A DNA stretch of 64,000 nucleotides from a bacterium Scap17 (GCA_013376735.1 VINJ01000001.1:3926001-3990000); one strand, 5' to 3'. Shown: positions 1 to 8,388, counted from the stretch's first letter. Notes: generated from the sequence alone by a model not told the origin. Made by a program: numbers and translations.

Positions 1-40
1 GGCCGACGAACCCCGTTGCACCTGTTATCAATATTCGCAT
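1..40 (-). CDS. NAD(P)-binding epimerase/SDR-like protein, N-terminal 13 codons only
   Basis: Read on the minus strand from the ATG at 40, the first 13 codons give MRILITGATGFVG. This is the first beta strand and GxxGxxG dinucleotide-binding loop of an extended SDR / NAD-dependent epimerase-like protein. A strong GGAGG ribosome-binding site lies just upstream (41-50). The rest runs off the left edge, so the subfamily cannot be told; TIGR01777-type epimerases are a possibility because they often sit in photolyase/LitR clusters. It is divergent from the flavoprotein gene at 204, and the two probably share the control region between them. Confidence 0.7.
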   Translation of the reverse strand, partial: MRILITGATGFVG

Positions 41-92
41 GTTGCCCTCCTCGGCGATGAAGCATCGAGTGTGCCGACTTCCGCCATAAATC

Positions 93-109
93 TATACTTA
101 TATTGTACA
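93..109. promoter_or_regulatory. Candidate MerR-type operator in the divergent promoter region
   Basis: The 17-bp imperfect inverted repeat TATACT-N5-TGTACA lies in the only AT-rich part of the divergent spacer. A plausible leftward promoter, TTGCGC (115-120) and TATAGA (91-96) with an 18-bp spacer, would place the repeat between -35 and -10. MerR-family activators bind in that position. A similar element lies upstream of the merR gene at 1975-1991. This is inference from sequence only. Confidence 0.3.
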
Positions 110-203
110 ATTATGCGCAAGAAGTTAACTTTAGCGTATCTGCTGTCGGGTCACATGACGACCCGTACCCCCAGAACACCGCCCGCGCAGGAGTCGCCTC
201 CAG

Positions 204-1418
204 ATGCCAGTATCGTCCATCGCCATCATCGGTGCCGGTATCGCCGGATTGTCTGCCGCCACCCGACTGACCGCGCAGGGCCATGCGGTAACGCTATTCG
301 AGAAGGCGCGCGGCCCCGGCGGACGCCTGGCCAGTCGCCGCACTAGCGAAGGCCCCATCGACATCGGCGCGCAATACTTCACGGCGCGTGATCCACGCTT
401 CCAGTCCGCGCTTGAGCAGTGGCGGGCCGCAGGCGTCGTCGCAACTTGGGGTGAGAGACTGTTGAGTCTCGGCAAGTCGGCGTCTGACGAGAGCCAATGG
501 CAGCGGCTGCGCGATGATTCCACCCGCTACGTGGCCAGTCCGCGCATGAGCGCCCTGAGCCGCCACCTCAGTGAACAGCTGCCGGCCCATGCGAGCCTGC
601 ACAGCGAAACGCGCATCACGCGCCTGATCGCGGACGATGGCACGGCGTCAGACAAGCGCTGGCGGCTCGAGGACAGCGACGGTGATCAGCACGGCCCCTT
701 CGATCACGTGGTGATCAGCGCGCCGGCGCCGCAGGCACGTGCCCTGTTGAGCACGGCCGGCACCGACGCCCAGGGGGCGGCGCTCTGCGAGGACTCGCTT
801 GCCCCGGCACTGAGTCAGGCGCTGGCCCGAGTGGAGATGGCACCGACCTGGACACTGATGGCCACTCTGGAGACGCCGCTTCCCGCGCTGGGGGGCGACG
901 ATGATTGGCAAGGGTTGCTGGTCAGCCGCGGTGATGATGGCCCGCTGCGCTGCGTGATGCGCCAGCATTCGCGCCCCGGCCGCCAGACACCGTTACATGC
1001 CAAGGAGACCCTGAGCCTGCTGGCGACCGCTGGCTGGAGCCGGGCGAACCTGGAGAAGTCGCCACAGGAGGTCGCGACCTTGCTGTGGAAGGCCTTCGAG
1101 ACACTGCCCGAGATCCGCGAGCTGGCGCCGGGCTGGAGCCGGGGCAAGGTCACCCTCACGGCGCATCGCTGGCGTTACGCCCATCCGACCCAGACACTGC
1201 CGCAGACCTCAGCGGCAGCCGGCCAGAATGGCGATGAACAGAAGGGCCATGTCCAGAAGGGACGTGACCAGAACGCCCAAGCCCACAATGTCTGCGGCCA
1301 GGGGGCATCCGGGCTATGGCTGGCCGGAGACGCCCTGCGTGGCCCACGCGTCGAGGACGCCTGGCTGTCAGGGCACGAGGTAGCCGAACAGCTGCTCAAC
1401 ACCCTCGTCGACAGCTGA
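204..1418 (+). CDS. FAD-dependent amine-oxidase/renalase-like oxidoreductase
   Basis: A 404-residue soluble flavoprotein. Residues 6-35 form a Rossmann FAD-binding motif (IIGAGIAGLSAA, then an acidic-strand FEKARGPGGR), followed by the DIGAQYFTARD segment seen in renalase-like NAD(P)/FAD-dependent oxidoreductases. The C-terminal flavin-contact motif (GLWLAGDAL) is at about residues 370-378. The ATG at 204 is preceded by AGGAG at 189-193. A hydrophilic Gln/Gly/Lys-rich insert of about 30 residues (about 338-367) directly precedes the C-terminal FAD motif and looks like a local expansion. The substrate is unknown. Its place at the head of the photolyase cluster suggests a redox job in light or oxidative stress, but this is only inferred. 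Confidence 0.85.
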   Translation: MPVSSIAIIGAGIAGLSAATRLTAQGHAVTLFEKARGPGGRLASRRTSEGPIDIGAQYFTARDPRFQSALEQWRAAGVVATWGERLLSLGKSASDESQWQRLRDDSTRYVASPRMSALSRHLSEQLPAHASLHSETRITRLIADDGTASDKRWRLEDSDGDQHGPFDHVVISAPAPQARALLSTAGTDAQGAALCEDSLAPALSQALARVEMAPTWTLMATLETPLPALGGDDDWQGLLVSRGDDGPLRCVMRQHSRPGRQTPLHAKETLSLLATAGWSRANLEKSPQEVATLLWKAFETLPEIRELAPGWSRGKVTLTAHRWRYAHPTQTLPQTSAAAGQNGDEQKGHVQKGRDQNAQAHNVCGQGASGLWLAGDALRGPRVEDAWLSGHEVAEQLLNTLVDS

Positions 1419-1457
1419 TACGCTGCCGCGACCCCTCATCGCCCACAGGATAGCTGC

Positions 1458-1844
1458 ATGACTACATCCACAGATCACGACAACGCCTTGATTCTATTGG
1501 CCCATGGGTCACGTGACCCGCGCTGGCGCGAGCCCTTCGAGGCACTGGAAGCCACACTGGCTTCCCGCCTCAAGCGTCCGACGCGCCTGGCGTATATGGA
1601 ACTGTGCGACCCGCTGCTGACCGACACCATCGATGCCCTGGCGGCAGACGGTGCCGCGCGTATCGACATCCTGCCGCTGTTCTTCGCAGCCGGCCGTCAT
1701 CTGCGTGAAGACGTGCCCGCCATGCTGGAAGAATCGCAGCGCCAGCACCCCGACTGCCCCATCAGCCTGCTTGACCCGGTGGGAGCACATCCGGCCTTTG
1801 TCGAGGCCTTGATCCAGATTGTGGAGCAACAGGACAACGCCTAG
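1458..1844 (+). CDS. CbiX/SirB-family sirohydrochlorin metal chelatase, single domain
   Basis: A 128-residue class II chelatase. It has the N-terminal metal-binding His in LLAHGSRD (about residues 13-20) and the second motif GRHLREDVP (about 79-87), which carries the second His. Family members insert Co2+ or Fe2+ into sirohydrochlorin on the way to cobalamin or sirohaem. The length fits the short CbiX-S type, which works as a homodimer. It starts 39 bases after the flavoprotein gene and is probably cotranscribed with it. Metal and product cannot be told from sequence. Its closeness to a regulator from a cobalamin-photoreceptor family is noteworthy. Confidence 0.85.
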   Translation: MTTSTDHDNALILLAHGSRDPRWREPFEALEATLASRLKRPTRLAYMELCDPLLTDTIDALAADGAARIDILPLFFAAGRHLREDVPAMLEESQRQHPDCPISLLDPVGAHPAFVEALIQIVEQQDNA

Positions 1845-1974
1845 ACGGCCGATTTCATGACGGGACCTCCTGCGTCGAAGGCGCTGTGATGCACCTTCAA
1901 AACATGTGCACCGAGGATGCGACGCAGCTTGCCTCTTGTCAGGCTCTGGCGGCTGCGCCATCCTGATGCCCACA

Positions 1975-1991
1975 TGTACAGCTAGTGCACA
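1975..1991. promoter_or_regulatory. Candidate operator upstream of the MerR gene
   Basis: TGTACA-N5-TGCACA forms an imperfect inverted repeat 120 bases before the merR start codon. Spacing and half-site composition resemble the element at 93-109 (pattern TRTACW-N5-WGYAYA in loose form). The two are the only copies I could find in the cluster's intergenic regions. Autoregulation by the adjacent MerR protein is the simplest reading. Published LitR-type motifs that I recall have a longer spacer, so this may be a different or chance element. Confidence 0.3.
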
Positions 1992-2110
1992 AGATGCATT
2001 GCCGGTATCCCACAGCGCCCCATGTGACGACACTTCAACTTTACCCTGTGTGTCGTCCTCACCTGTGCTTCACCCGGGATGCCTCGTCACCGCCAGAGGT
2101 AACACCATTC

Positions 2111-3022
2111 ATGACTGACAAGGCCACGGAAACTGCCAGTTCGCCGCTGTTTCCGATCCGCGAAGTCTCTCGCCTGACCGGCGTCAATTCGGTCACGTTG
2201 AGAGCCTGGGAACGCCGCTACGGACTGATCGAGCCCCGCCGTACGCCCAAGGGGCATCGCCTGTATGCCCGCGAGGACATCGAGCGGATCGAACACATCC
2301 TGCAATGGCTCAACCGCGGAGTACCTGTCAGCCAGGTACGCGAGCTTCTCGACCAGCCGCAGCCGGAAAGCACGCCGATGCCGGACGAAGGCAGCTGGAG
2401 TGGCCAGCAGCAGCTGGCATTGGCCGCCATCGATGCCCAGGACGAGGCGCGTCTGGCCGAGCTGTACAACCAGAGTCTGGCGCTGTACCCGGTCAGCAGC
2501 GTGGTCGAGCGCCTGTGGCGTCCGCTGCTCGAACAGCTCGAGGAGCGTGGCACCGCCACCTTCGGCACCCGCCTGGCCCAGTGCTTCTTCGAGAGCTTCC
2601 TGCGCTCGCGCATCGGTGCCCGGCTGGTGTTTGCCAATCAGGAGCGTCACGCCCCGCACATCACGCTGACGCGCCTGCCGGAAGAACCGGGCCTCAGCTG
2701 GCTGCTGCTGTTCGCGCTGGTCGCCAGCGACGCCGGCTATCACGTCAGCCTGCTGGATGGCCCACTGCCGCTGGCGGAGCTGCCGCTGGCCGCAGAGCGC
2801 CTGCAGGCACAGGCCGTGGTACTGGTCGGCACCCAGGCAGAGCGCTCGGATGTCATGCGCCGTCAGTTGCCGCGGGTCGCAGAACAATTGAGCGTGCCGC
2901 TGGCCATCGCTGGCCCGGCCGCCCAGATTCGCCAGCAGGAGCTGGTAGACGGGCCCATCGAAGGCCTGGGAGCCGACCCGATTCAGGCGGTCGCTCGCCT
3001 GAGGTCCTTGATGGCACGTTGA
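2111..3022 (+). CDS. MerR-family regulator, LitR/CarH/MlrA-like, cobalamin-ligand residues absent
   Basis: The 303-residue protein has an N-terminal MerR winged helix-turn-helix (about residues 13-80; the VTLRAWERRYGL recognition segment is typical of the MlrA/LitR/CarH branch). A helical bundle (about 95-180) and a Rossmann-like C-terminal domain follow, as in cobalamin-dependent CarH photoreceptors. The E/DxHxxG cobalamin His is missing (EEPGLS where EAHEIG is expected), and so is the W...EH pair of the helical bundle. It therefore probably does not bind B12 and needs another signal or partner. The start at ATG 2111 is chosen because homology begins there and AGAGG precedes it; an in-frame GTG at 1985 would add 42 unlike residues. 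It lies 49 bases ahead of the photolyase gene, which it likely controls. Confidence 0.85.
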   Translation: MTDKATETASSPLFPIREVSRLTGVNSVTLRAWERRYGLIEPRRTPKGHRLYAREDIERIEHILQWLNRGVPVSQVRELLDQPQPESTPMPDEGSWSGQQQLALAAIDAQDEARLAELYNQSLALYPVSSVVERLWRPLLEQLEERGTATFGTRLAQCFFESFLRSRIGARLVFANQERHAPHITLTRLPEEPGLSWLLLFALVASDAGYHVSLLDGPLPLAELPLAAERLQAQAVVLVGTQAERSDVMRRQLPRVAEQLSVPLAIAGPAAQIRQQELVDGPIEGLGADPIQAVARLRSLMAR

Positions 3023-3071
3023 ACGCAGGCTCCTGCTCGGCATTGGTTTCACCGATCGCCAAGGAGCCCCG

Positions 3072-4568
3072 ATGTCATCTGACTCACCATCCACCTCTTC
3101 CTCCGCCTCCGCGCCAGCGGGGGCTCCCCTGCAGCTGGTCTGGCTGCGCAGTGACCTGCGCGTACATGACAACACGGCTCTCTCGCAGGCCGCCGCACGC
3201 GGCCCGGTCGTGGCCGTCGTCGCCCCCTGCCTGGCGCAGTGGGTCGAGCACGGCCACGGAGCCAACAAGCTCGACTTCCTGCGTCGCGGCCTGCATGTCC
3301 TGCAACAGGCACTCGCCGGCTATCACATCCCGCTCAAGGTGCTCGACTGCGACACCTTCGCCGAGGTGCCCCAGGCGCTGGCCGCACTATGCGATCAGCT
3401 GGGCGTCCGGGCCCTGCATTTCAATGACGAATATGCCGTCAATGAGCGTGAGCGCGACCGACAGGTCCGTGAACTGCTTGCCGAGCGCGACGTCCGCCTG
3501 CATCGCTACACCGACATGCTGGCCTTCACGCCCGGCGAGCTGCTGACCGGCAAGGGCGATTACTACGGCGTCTTCACGCCCTTCTCCAAGCGCTGGCACA
3601 AGGAAGTCGATTCCCGACGTCTGGCGCTGAATGAGGCGCCTGAAGTGCAAGCCACGCCCCGCGATGCCAAGGGGCGCGAGATCCACGGCGACGCCATTCC
3701 GCCACTGCCCGAGACACTCAAGGGCAAGCCAGCGACAGCGCTGGACGCCGAGCTATGGCCGGCCGGCGAAGAGGCCGCACAGGAGCGCCTGGAACGCTTC
3801 CTGACCTTCCGCGCGCGCCGCTACCACGAGCAGCGCGATATCCCCGCCACCCGAGGCACCAGCGAGCTGTCGCCCTACCTGGCGCTGGGCATGATCTCGG
3901 CCCGCCAATGCTACGCCGCCGTACTGGCAGAGAACGGCAGCCTCGCCGATGGCGATGTCGGCCTGACCAGCTGGGTCAACGAGCTGATCTGGCGTGAGTT
4001 CTACCAGCACATCCTGGTCGGCTTCCCGCGCGTCAATCGCCACCGTCCCTTCCAGCGCCATACCGAGGCCCTGCAGTGGCGCGACGATGACGAAGGCTTC
4101 GCCGCCTGGTGCGAGGGCCGCACCGGCTACCCCATCGTCGATGCCGCCATGCGTCAGCTGGTGCAGACCGGCTGGATGCACAATCGCCTACGCATGGTGA
4201 CGGCGATGTTCCTCACCAAGCATCTGCTGATCGACTGGCGGCGTGGCGAGGCCTTCTTCATGACCCATCTCGTCGATGGTGAGCTGGGCGCCAACAATGG
4301 TGGCTGGCAATGGGCGGCCTCCACCGGCACCGATGCCGCGCCCTATTTCCGCATCTTCAATCCGACCACCCAGGGCCAGCGCTTCGACAAGGACGGCGAG
4401 TTCATCGCGAGCATGGTGCCGGAGCTGGCCGAGCTGCCGGCCAAGCGGCGCCACCAGCCCAGTGCGGATGACTGTCAACGGACGGGCTACCCACGACCGA
4501 TCGTCGATCACAAGGCCGCCCGCCAGCGGGCGCTGGATACCTTCAAGGCGCTGTCCAGAAGCGAATGA
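3072..4568 (+). CDS. phrB: Deoxyribodipyrimidine photo-lyase (CPD photolyase, class I)
   Basis: A 498-residue blue-light enzyme that splits cyclobutane pyrimidine dimers using reduced FAD. The N-terminal antenna domain begins at about residue 19 (LVWLRSDLRVHDN) and has the NDEYAVNERERD segment of MTHF-type enzymes. The C-terminal FAD domain carries TSWVNELIWREFY, GRTGYPIVDAAMRQL and NNGGWQWAASTGTDAAP, which are the flavin pocket and Trp-rich electron-transfer region. It is slightly longer than E. coli PhrB (472), mostly from a Ser/Ala-rich N-terminus. A GGAG precedes the start at 3072. The last four codons and the stop lie inside a perfect inverted repeat. It is probably cotranscribed with merR upstream. 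Confidence 0.97.
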   Translation: MSSDSPSTSSSASAPAGAPLQLVWLRSDLRVHDNTALSQAAARGPVVAVVAPCLAQWVEHGHGANKLDFLRRGLHVLQQALAGYHIPLKVLDCDTFAEVPQALAALCDQLGVRALHFNDEYAVNERERDRQVRELLAERDVRLHRYTDMLAFTPGELLTGKGDYYGVFTPFSKRWHKEVDSRRLALNEAPEVQATPRDAKGREIHGDAIPPLPETLKGKPATALDAELWPAGEEAAQERLERFLTFRARRYHEQRDIPATRGTSELSPYLALGMISARQCYAAVLAENGSLADGDVGLTSWVNELIWREFYQHILVGFPRVNRHRPFQRHTEALQWRDDDEGFAAWCEGRTGYPIVDAAMRQLVQTGWMHNRLRMVTAMFLTKHLLIDWRRGEAFFMTHLVDGELGANNGGWQWAASTGTDAAPYFRIFNPTTQGQRFDKDGEFIASMVPELAELPAKRRHQPSADDCQRTGYPRPIVDHKAARQRALDTFKALSRSE

Positions 4569-4625
4569 CCCCTCAAGCGGCCTGCTGATCTTCAGCAGGC
4601 CGCTTGAGGGGTCATTCGCTTCTGG
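4555..4625. repeat. Perfect 34-bp inverted repeat with 3-base loop overlapping the phrB stop codon
   Basis: The left arm 4555-4588 and right arm 4592-4625 are exact reverse complements around the loop TCT. The inner 14-20 bp look like an ordinary intrinsic terminator stem (AAGCGGCCTGCTGA). The outer part copies the last phrB codons in reverse, which a normal terminator would not do. No T-run follows; a 14-C run follows instead. It may be a hairpin formed by templated repair, or a fold-back artefact of library making or assembly. If real, it would terminate transcription in both directions very effectively. Confidence 0.9.
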
Positions 4626-4639
4626 CCCCCCCCCCCCCC
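4626..4639. repeat. C14 homopolymer tract
   Basis: Fourteen consecutive C residues directly follow the right arm of the inverted repeat and end 20 bases before the ATG of the next gene. Long G/C homopolymers slip during replication and can phase-vary a promoter or leader. They are also classic sequencing-error sites. Here the tract lies outside any coding frame, so length change could only affect transcription or leader structure. Confidence 0.85.
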
Positions 4640-4659
4640 TATCCTTCAGGAGCGTTGCC

Positions 4660-5145
4660 ATGCAATCGCTACCCGACGAGATAAGCCCGGCCCTGACTCG
4701 GGTATGTCGTCTTTACGAAAAGCTGGACAAAACCTCTACAGAGCTGCTCAAATCAGTCTACAGTGACGATATCGTCTTTCGCGACCCCCTGCATGAAGTC
4801 CACGGCCTGACAGCACTCAACGCCTATTTCTCAGGGTTGTACATGAATGTCGCCGCCATCGACTTCGTCTTCCATCACCCGCTGGGGCCGATACCTAAGC
4901 AAGCCGCCGGCCCTGTGGATGAAGGCAATGAACAGGGACTTGCCTGGCTCAGCTGGACGATGACCTATCGCCATCCCCGTCTGAACGGGGGCAAGGACAT
5001 CAGCGTGCAGGGTGCCTCACGCCTCGAGTTCCGAGACGGGAAGGTCATTCATCACCGTGACTTCTTCGATGCCGGCGAGCTGCTCTACGAGCAGGTGCCC
5101 GTCCTGCGCAACGTGATCGGTCTGCTGAAACGTCGCATGGACTGA
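4660..5145 (+). CDS. SnoaL-like / nuclear transport factor 2 fold protein
   Basis: The 161-residue product has the cone-shaped NTF2-like fold of SnoaL-type proteins. It shows an N-terminal helix, then SVYSDDIVFRDPLHEVHG (about residues 31-48), a hydrophobic strand region, and a C-terminal FRDGKVIHHRDFFDAGELLYE segment typical of the family. Such proteins are small-molecule isomerases, cyclases or binding proteins; the ligand here is unknown. The start at 4660 follows CAGGAG. Homologues regularly sit between photolyase and SDR genes in LitR- or sigma-E-controlled stress clusters, so a role in that response is likely but not shown. Confidence 0.85.
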   Translation: MQSLPDEISPALTRVCRLYEKLDKTSTELLKSVYSDDIVFRDPLHEVHGLTALNAYFSGLYMNVAAIDFVFHHPLGPIPKQAAGPVDEGNEQGLAWLSWTMTYRHPRLNGGKDISVQGASRLEFRDGKVIHHRDFFDAGELLYEQVPVLRNVIGLLKRRMD

Positions 5146-5273
5146 GCAGCATGACGACATCCATACGGACACGCCCGGCGTTCTCTGAGTCAGTGCCAGC
5201 AAGGCTCTCCCGGCCAGACACAGGCTGAAGACGCAGACAGGCACGCCACACACATACATGCCAAGGAGGGGAA

Positions 5274-6098
5274 ATGGCCAGTCATGGTTCGAGCACCACA
5301 TCGACAACCACATCGACGTCCGCAAAGGCTCGCAAACGTATCTGGCTGACCGGCGCCAGCTCCGGCATCGGCGAAGGACTGGCGCGCCGGCTGCTGGCAG
5401 ATGGCCACCGGGTCGCCCTCAGCGCCCGCTCCGCCGACAAGCTGGAGGCCATCGCAGCCGATGCCGAGCAAGGCCCCGGGGAAGCGCTGGTCGTGACGCT
5501 CGACCTCACCGACCGTGAGGCCATCCGCGCGGCGGCCAGCCAGATAGAGGCCCGCTTTGGTGGACTCGACCTTGCACTGCTCAACGCTGGCACCTGCGAA
5601 TATCTGGATGCACGGGAATTCGAGGCAGACCTGGTCCACCGCGTGTTCGCGACCAATTTCCAGGCCACCGTGGATGTGATCGAAAGCGCCTTGCCGCTGC
5701 TGCGCATGGCAGCGGCAGACGGCGGTGAGCGGCCGCAGCTGGCAGCGGTCTCCAGTGCTTCGGCCTATCTGCCGTTGCCTCGAGCCGAGGCGTATGGCGC
5801 CTCCAAGGCCGCAGTGAGCTACTTCCTGGAGTCGCTACGGCTGGACCTCGACAACCAGGGCATCGATGTCAGCGTGATTCACCCCGGCTTCGTCAAGACA
5901 CCGCTGACCGAGCGCAATGACTTCCCGATGCCGATGCAGGTCACTGTCGATCAGGCGGTCGAGGCGATCGTGACGGGACTCGCGCGTCATCGGCTCGATA
6001 TCCATTTCCCGCGACGCTTCACGCTGCTGGTCAAGTTGCTGGGCATCCTGCCCGCCCCCTTGCGACGCAGCATCGGGCTGCACATGACGCGCGGCTGA
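5274..6098 (+). CDS. Short-chain dehydrogenase/reductase (SDR)
   Basis: This 274-residue classical SDR has a Ser/Thr-rich N-terminal tail of about 20 residues, then the TGASSGIG cofactor loop, the LNAG motif, and the catalytic Ser with YGASK (about residues 165-185). It should be an NAD(P)(H)-dependent oxidoreductase. Substrate is unknown; an acyl or lipid-derived carbonyl would fit the neighbours. A strong AAGGAGG precedes the ATG. It is 128 bases downstream of the SnoaL-like gene and 128 bases upstream of the flavoprotein gene. Confidence 0.9.
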   Translation: MASHGSSTTSTTTSTSAKARKRIWLTGASSGIGEGLARRLLADGHRVALSARSADKLEAIAADAEQGPGEALVVTLDLTDREAIRAAASQIEARFGGLDLALLNAGTCEYLDAREFEADLVHRVFATNFQATVDVIESALPLLRMAAADGGERPQLAAVSSASAYLPLPRAEAYGASKAAVSYFLESLRLDLDNQGIDVSVIHPGFVKTPLTERNDFPMPMQVTVDQAVEAIVTGLARHRLDIHFPRRFTLLVKLLGILPAPLRRSIGLHMTRG

Positions 6099-6226
6099 TC
6101 TCGCGAACCAGAGCCCGGCTCACGAGAGTCTGGCGCACCCGGCAATACAGACAAGATTCGCCCGCACCGACGGCTCGACCACACTTCTGCTCATGACGAC
6201 ATGGTGCGTTCTACTTCTGGAGTGGC

Positions 6227-7573
6227 ATGAACACAACAACGACCTACGCGACAGCGCCTCCACCCCGCCAGCGCATTGCCGTCATCGGCAGCGGCATCAG
6301 CGGCATGTCAGCGGCCTATTACCTGAGTCGCAAGCATGAAGTGCATGTCTTCGAGTCAGCCGAGCGCCTGGGCGGCCACACCGCCACCATGGATGTGCAG
6401 TGCGCCGATGGCAGCGACTGGGCCATCGACACCGGCTTCATCGTCTTCAACGACCGCACCTACCCGCATTTCCAGCGTCTGCTGGAGCGCCTCGACGTGG
6501 CTTACCAGCCCACCGAGATGAGCTTCTCGGTGCACACCACCGCCGAGGACTTCGAGTACAACGGCCATACCCTGCTGTCGCTGTTCGCCCAGAAGCGCAA
6601 CCTGTTGCGCCCGCGCTTCTATCGCCTGTTGCGCGACATCCTGCGCTTCAACAAGCAGGCTGCCGCCGATCTGGACAACGGCAAGCTCGCCGAGGGCGCG
6701 ACCCTGGGCAGCTACCTGGATGCCAATGGCTACTCGCAGGTCTTCCGTGAACATTACCTGCTGCCGATGGGCGCGGCGATCTGGTCCGCCAGCATCGCGG
6801 ATATCGCGCAGTTCCCGCTGCTGTTCTTCGTGCGCTTCTTCCGCCATCACGGCCTGCTGTCGGTCAATGATCGTCCACAATGGTTCACGCTGGTCGGTGG
6901 CTCGCGCACCTACATCGCGCCGCTGACCGAGGGTTACGCAGAGCGCATTCGCCTCAACAGCAAGATCAGTCGTGTCCTGCGCGACGCCAACGGGGTGACA
7001 CTTGAGCATGCCGATGGCCGCCGTGAACGCTTCGACCAGGTGGTGATGGCGTGTCATGCGCCACAGGCACTGGCTCTGCTCGGTGATGCCAGCGAGCAGG
7101 AACGCGAGGTATTGGGAGCCATCACGACTCAGCGCAATGAGGTGGTGATGCATACCGATACCTCGCTGCTGCCAAGGCGCAAGTCGGCCTGGGCGAGCTG
7201 GAACTACCGCCTCGATGGGCGCGACGACGCCCAGCGGGCCAGCGTCACCTACGACATGAACATCCTGCAACGCCTTGATGAGCGCGAGCACCCGCCCCGC
7301 GAGACCTTCTGCATCACGCTCAATGACAGCGACGCGATCGATCCCGCTCGGGTACTGGGCCGTTACGCCTATGACCACCCGCGCTTCACGCTGGCCGCTG
7401 AGGACGCCAAGGCGCGCTTCGCGCAGATTTCCGGCGCGCAAGCCAAGGCGGACGGCCCAGTAGGGCGCACCCATTTCTGTGGTGCCTGGTGGCGCAATGG
7501 ATTCCACGAGGATGGCGTATGGAGCGCGCTGCGGGTCGCAGAGGCACTGGGTGCTCGCGAGGCAGACGATTGA
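6227..7573 (+). CDS. COG2907-type NAD(P)/FAD-binding flavoprotein
   Basis: A 448-residue member of the predicted flavoprotein family found beside cyclopropane-synthase-like genes. The FAD fold is at residues 16-50 (IAVIGSGISGMSAAYYL, then FESAERLGGHT). An amine-oxidase/desaturase-like substrate domain and a C-terminal FCGAWWRNGFHEDG segment follow, where the flavin is contacted again. The stop overlaps the TTG start of the DUF1365 gene (TTGA), indicating translational coupling. The reaction is unknown; desaturation or oxidation of a membrane acyl chain is a reasonable inference from context. Confidence 0.88.
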   Translation: MNTTTTYATAPPPRQRIAVIGSGISGMSAAYYLSRKHEVHVFESAERLGGHTATMDVQCADGSDWAIDTGFIVFNDRTYPHFQRLLERLDVAYQPTEMSFSVHTTAEDFEYNGHTLLSLFAQKRNLLRPRFYRLLRDILRFNKQAAADLDNGKLAEGATLGSYLDANGYSQVFREHYLLPMGAAIWSASIADIAQFPLLFFVRFFRHHGLLSVNDRPQWFTLVGGSRTYIAPLTEGYAERIRLNSKISRVLRDANGVTLEHADGRRERFDQVVMACHAPQALALLGDASEQEREVLGAITTQRNEVVMHTDTSLLPRRKSAWASWNYRLDGRDDAQRASVTYDMNILQRLDEREHPPRETFCITLNDSDAIDPARVLGRYAYDHPRFTLAAEDAKARFAQISGAQAKADGPVGRTHFCGAWWRNGFHEDGVWSALRVAEALGAREADD

Positions 7574-8388
7574 AGGCGCCCGCCAGTCGCATCGGCTATG
7601 GCACGCTGCGCCACCGCCGCCTTGCGCCGCGCCAGCATGCCTTTCGCTATCGCGTCGCCATGGCATGGCTGGCACTGGATGAGTTGCCGGCACTGATGGC
7701 CGGCAAGCGTCTGGTGAGCGCCAGTCACGCCGCGCCACTGGCCTTTCGCGACAGTGACCATCTGCCGGCCGCGGTCCACGACATTGTCGATGGCCCACTC
7801 GAGGACCGGGTGCGCGCCGCCTGTCAGCGCGAGCTTGCCCGCAATGGCGATCACGCGCCATTGCCGCAGGGGCGCGTCTTTCTGCTGACCCAGCTGCGCC
7901 ACTTCGGGATCGGCTTCAACCCGATTCGCCTCTATTACCTCTATCACGCCTCAGGCCAGCTGGGCGCAGTGCTCGGTGAGGTCACCAATATTCCCTGGGG
8001 AGAGCGCGTGCTGTATGCCGCCCGTACGGACCCGCAGCGTCGCATGCAGGCGGCGCAGTTCGACAAGCGCATGCATGTCTCGCCCTTCATGCCGATGGGC
8101 ATGCGCTATCACTGGCGCTTCAACGACCCCAGCGCGGACGAACTGTTGCTGCACATGGAAAACCATCCCCTCACCGGGGATACGGCACGGATAGCGCAGA
8201 ATTCGCTGTTCGATGCCAGCCTGAGCCTGCATCTGGAACCGGCTACCTCACGCGCCTTTCATCGCCTGCTGCTGCGCTTCCCCTGGATGACGCTCAAGAC
8301 GGTCGCGGGCATTCATTTCGAGGCGCTGCGTCTGGCGCTCAAGCGCGTGCCGATCTTCGACCATCCGCGCTCGCCGTCTTCATCATGA
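7570..8388 (+). CDS. DUF1365 family protein
   Basis: A 272-residue protein with the family's conserved HAFRYRV near the N-terminus (about residue 19) and the HVSPFMPMGMRYHWRF block (about 172-187). The start is set at TTG 7570 because it overlaps the upstream stop and homology begins at once; a longer in-frame reading to 7489 would lie inside the flavoprotein gene. The function is not established biochemically. In Rhodobacter sphaeroides I recall a homologue next to a CFA-like gene being needed for the singlet-oxygen response. The linkage to FAD protein and CFA gene here is the same. Confidence 0.82.
   Translation: MKAPASRIGYGTLRHRRLAPRQHAFRYRVAMAWLALDELPALMAGKRLVSASHAAPLAFRDSDHLPAAVHDIVDGPLEDRVRAACQRELARNGDHAPLPQGRVFLLTQLRHFGIGFNPIRLYYLYHASGQLGAVLGEVTNIPWGERVLYAARTDPQRRMQAAQFDKRMHVSPFMPMGMRYHWRFNDPSADELLLHMENHPLTGDTARIAQNSLFDASLSLHLEPATSRAFHRLLLRFPWMTLKTVAGIHFEALRLALKRVPIFDHPRSPSSS

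Noticed and set aside
6356..7861. A 501-codon minus-strand open frame across the COG2907 flavoprotein gene
   Set aside because: It runs opposite two well-supported genes and has no start signal or recognisable domain.
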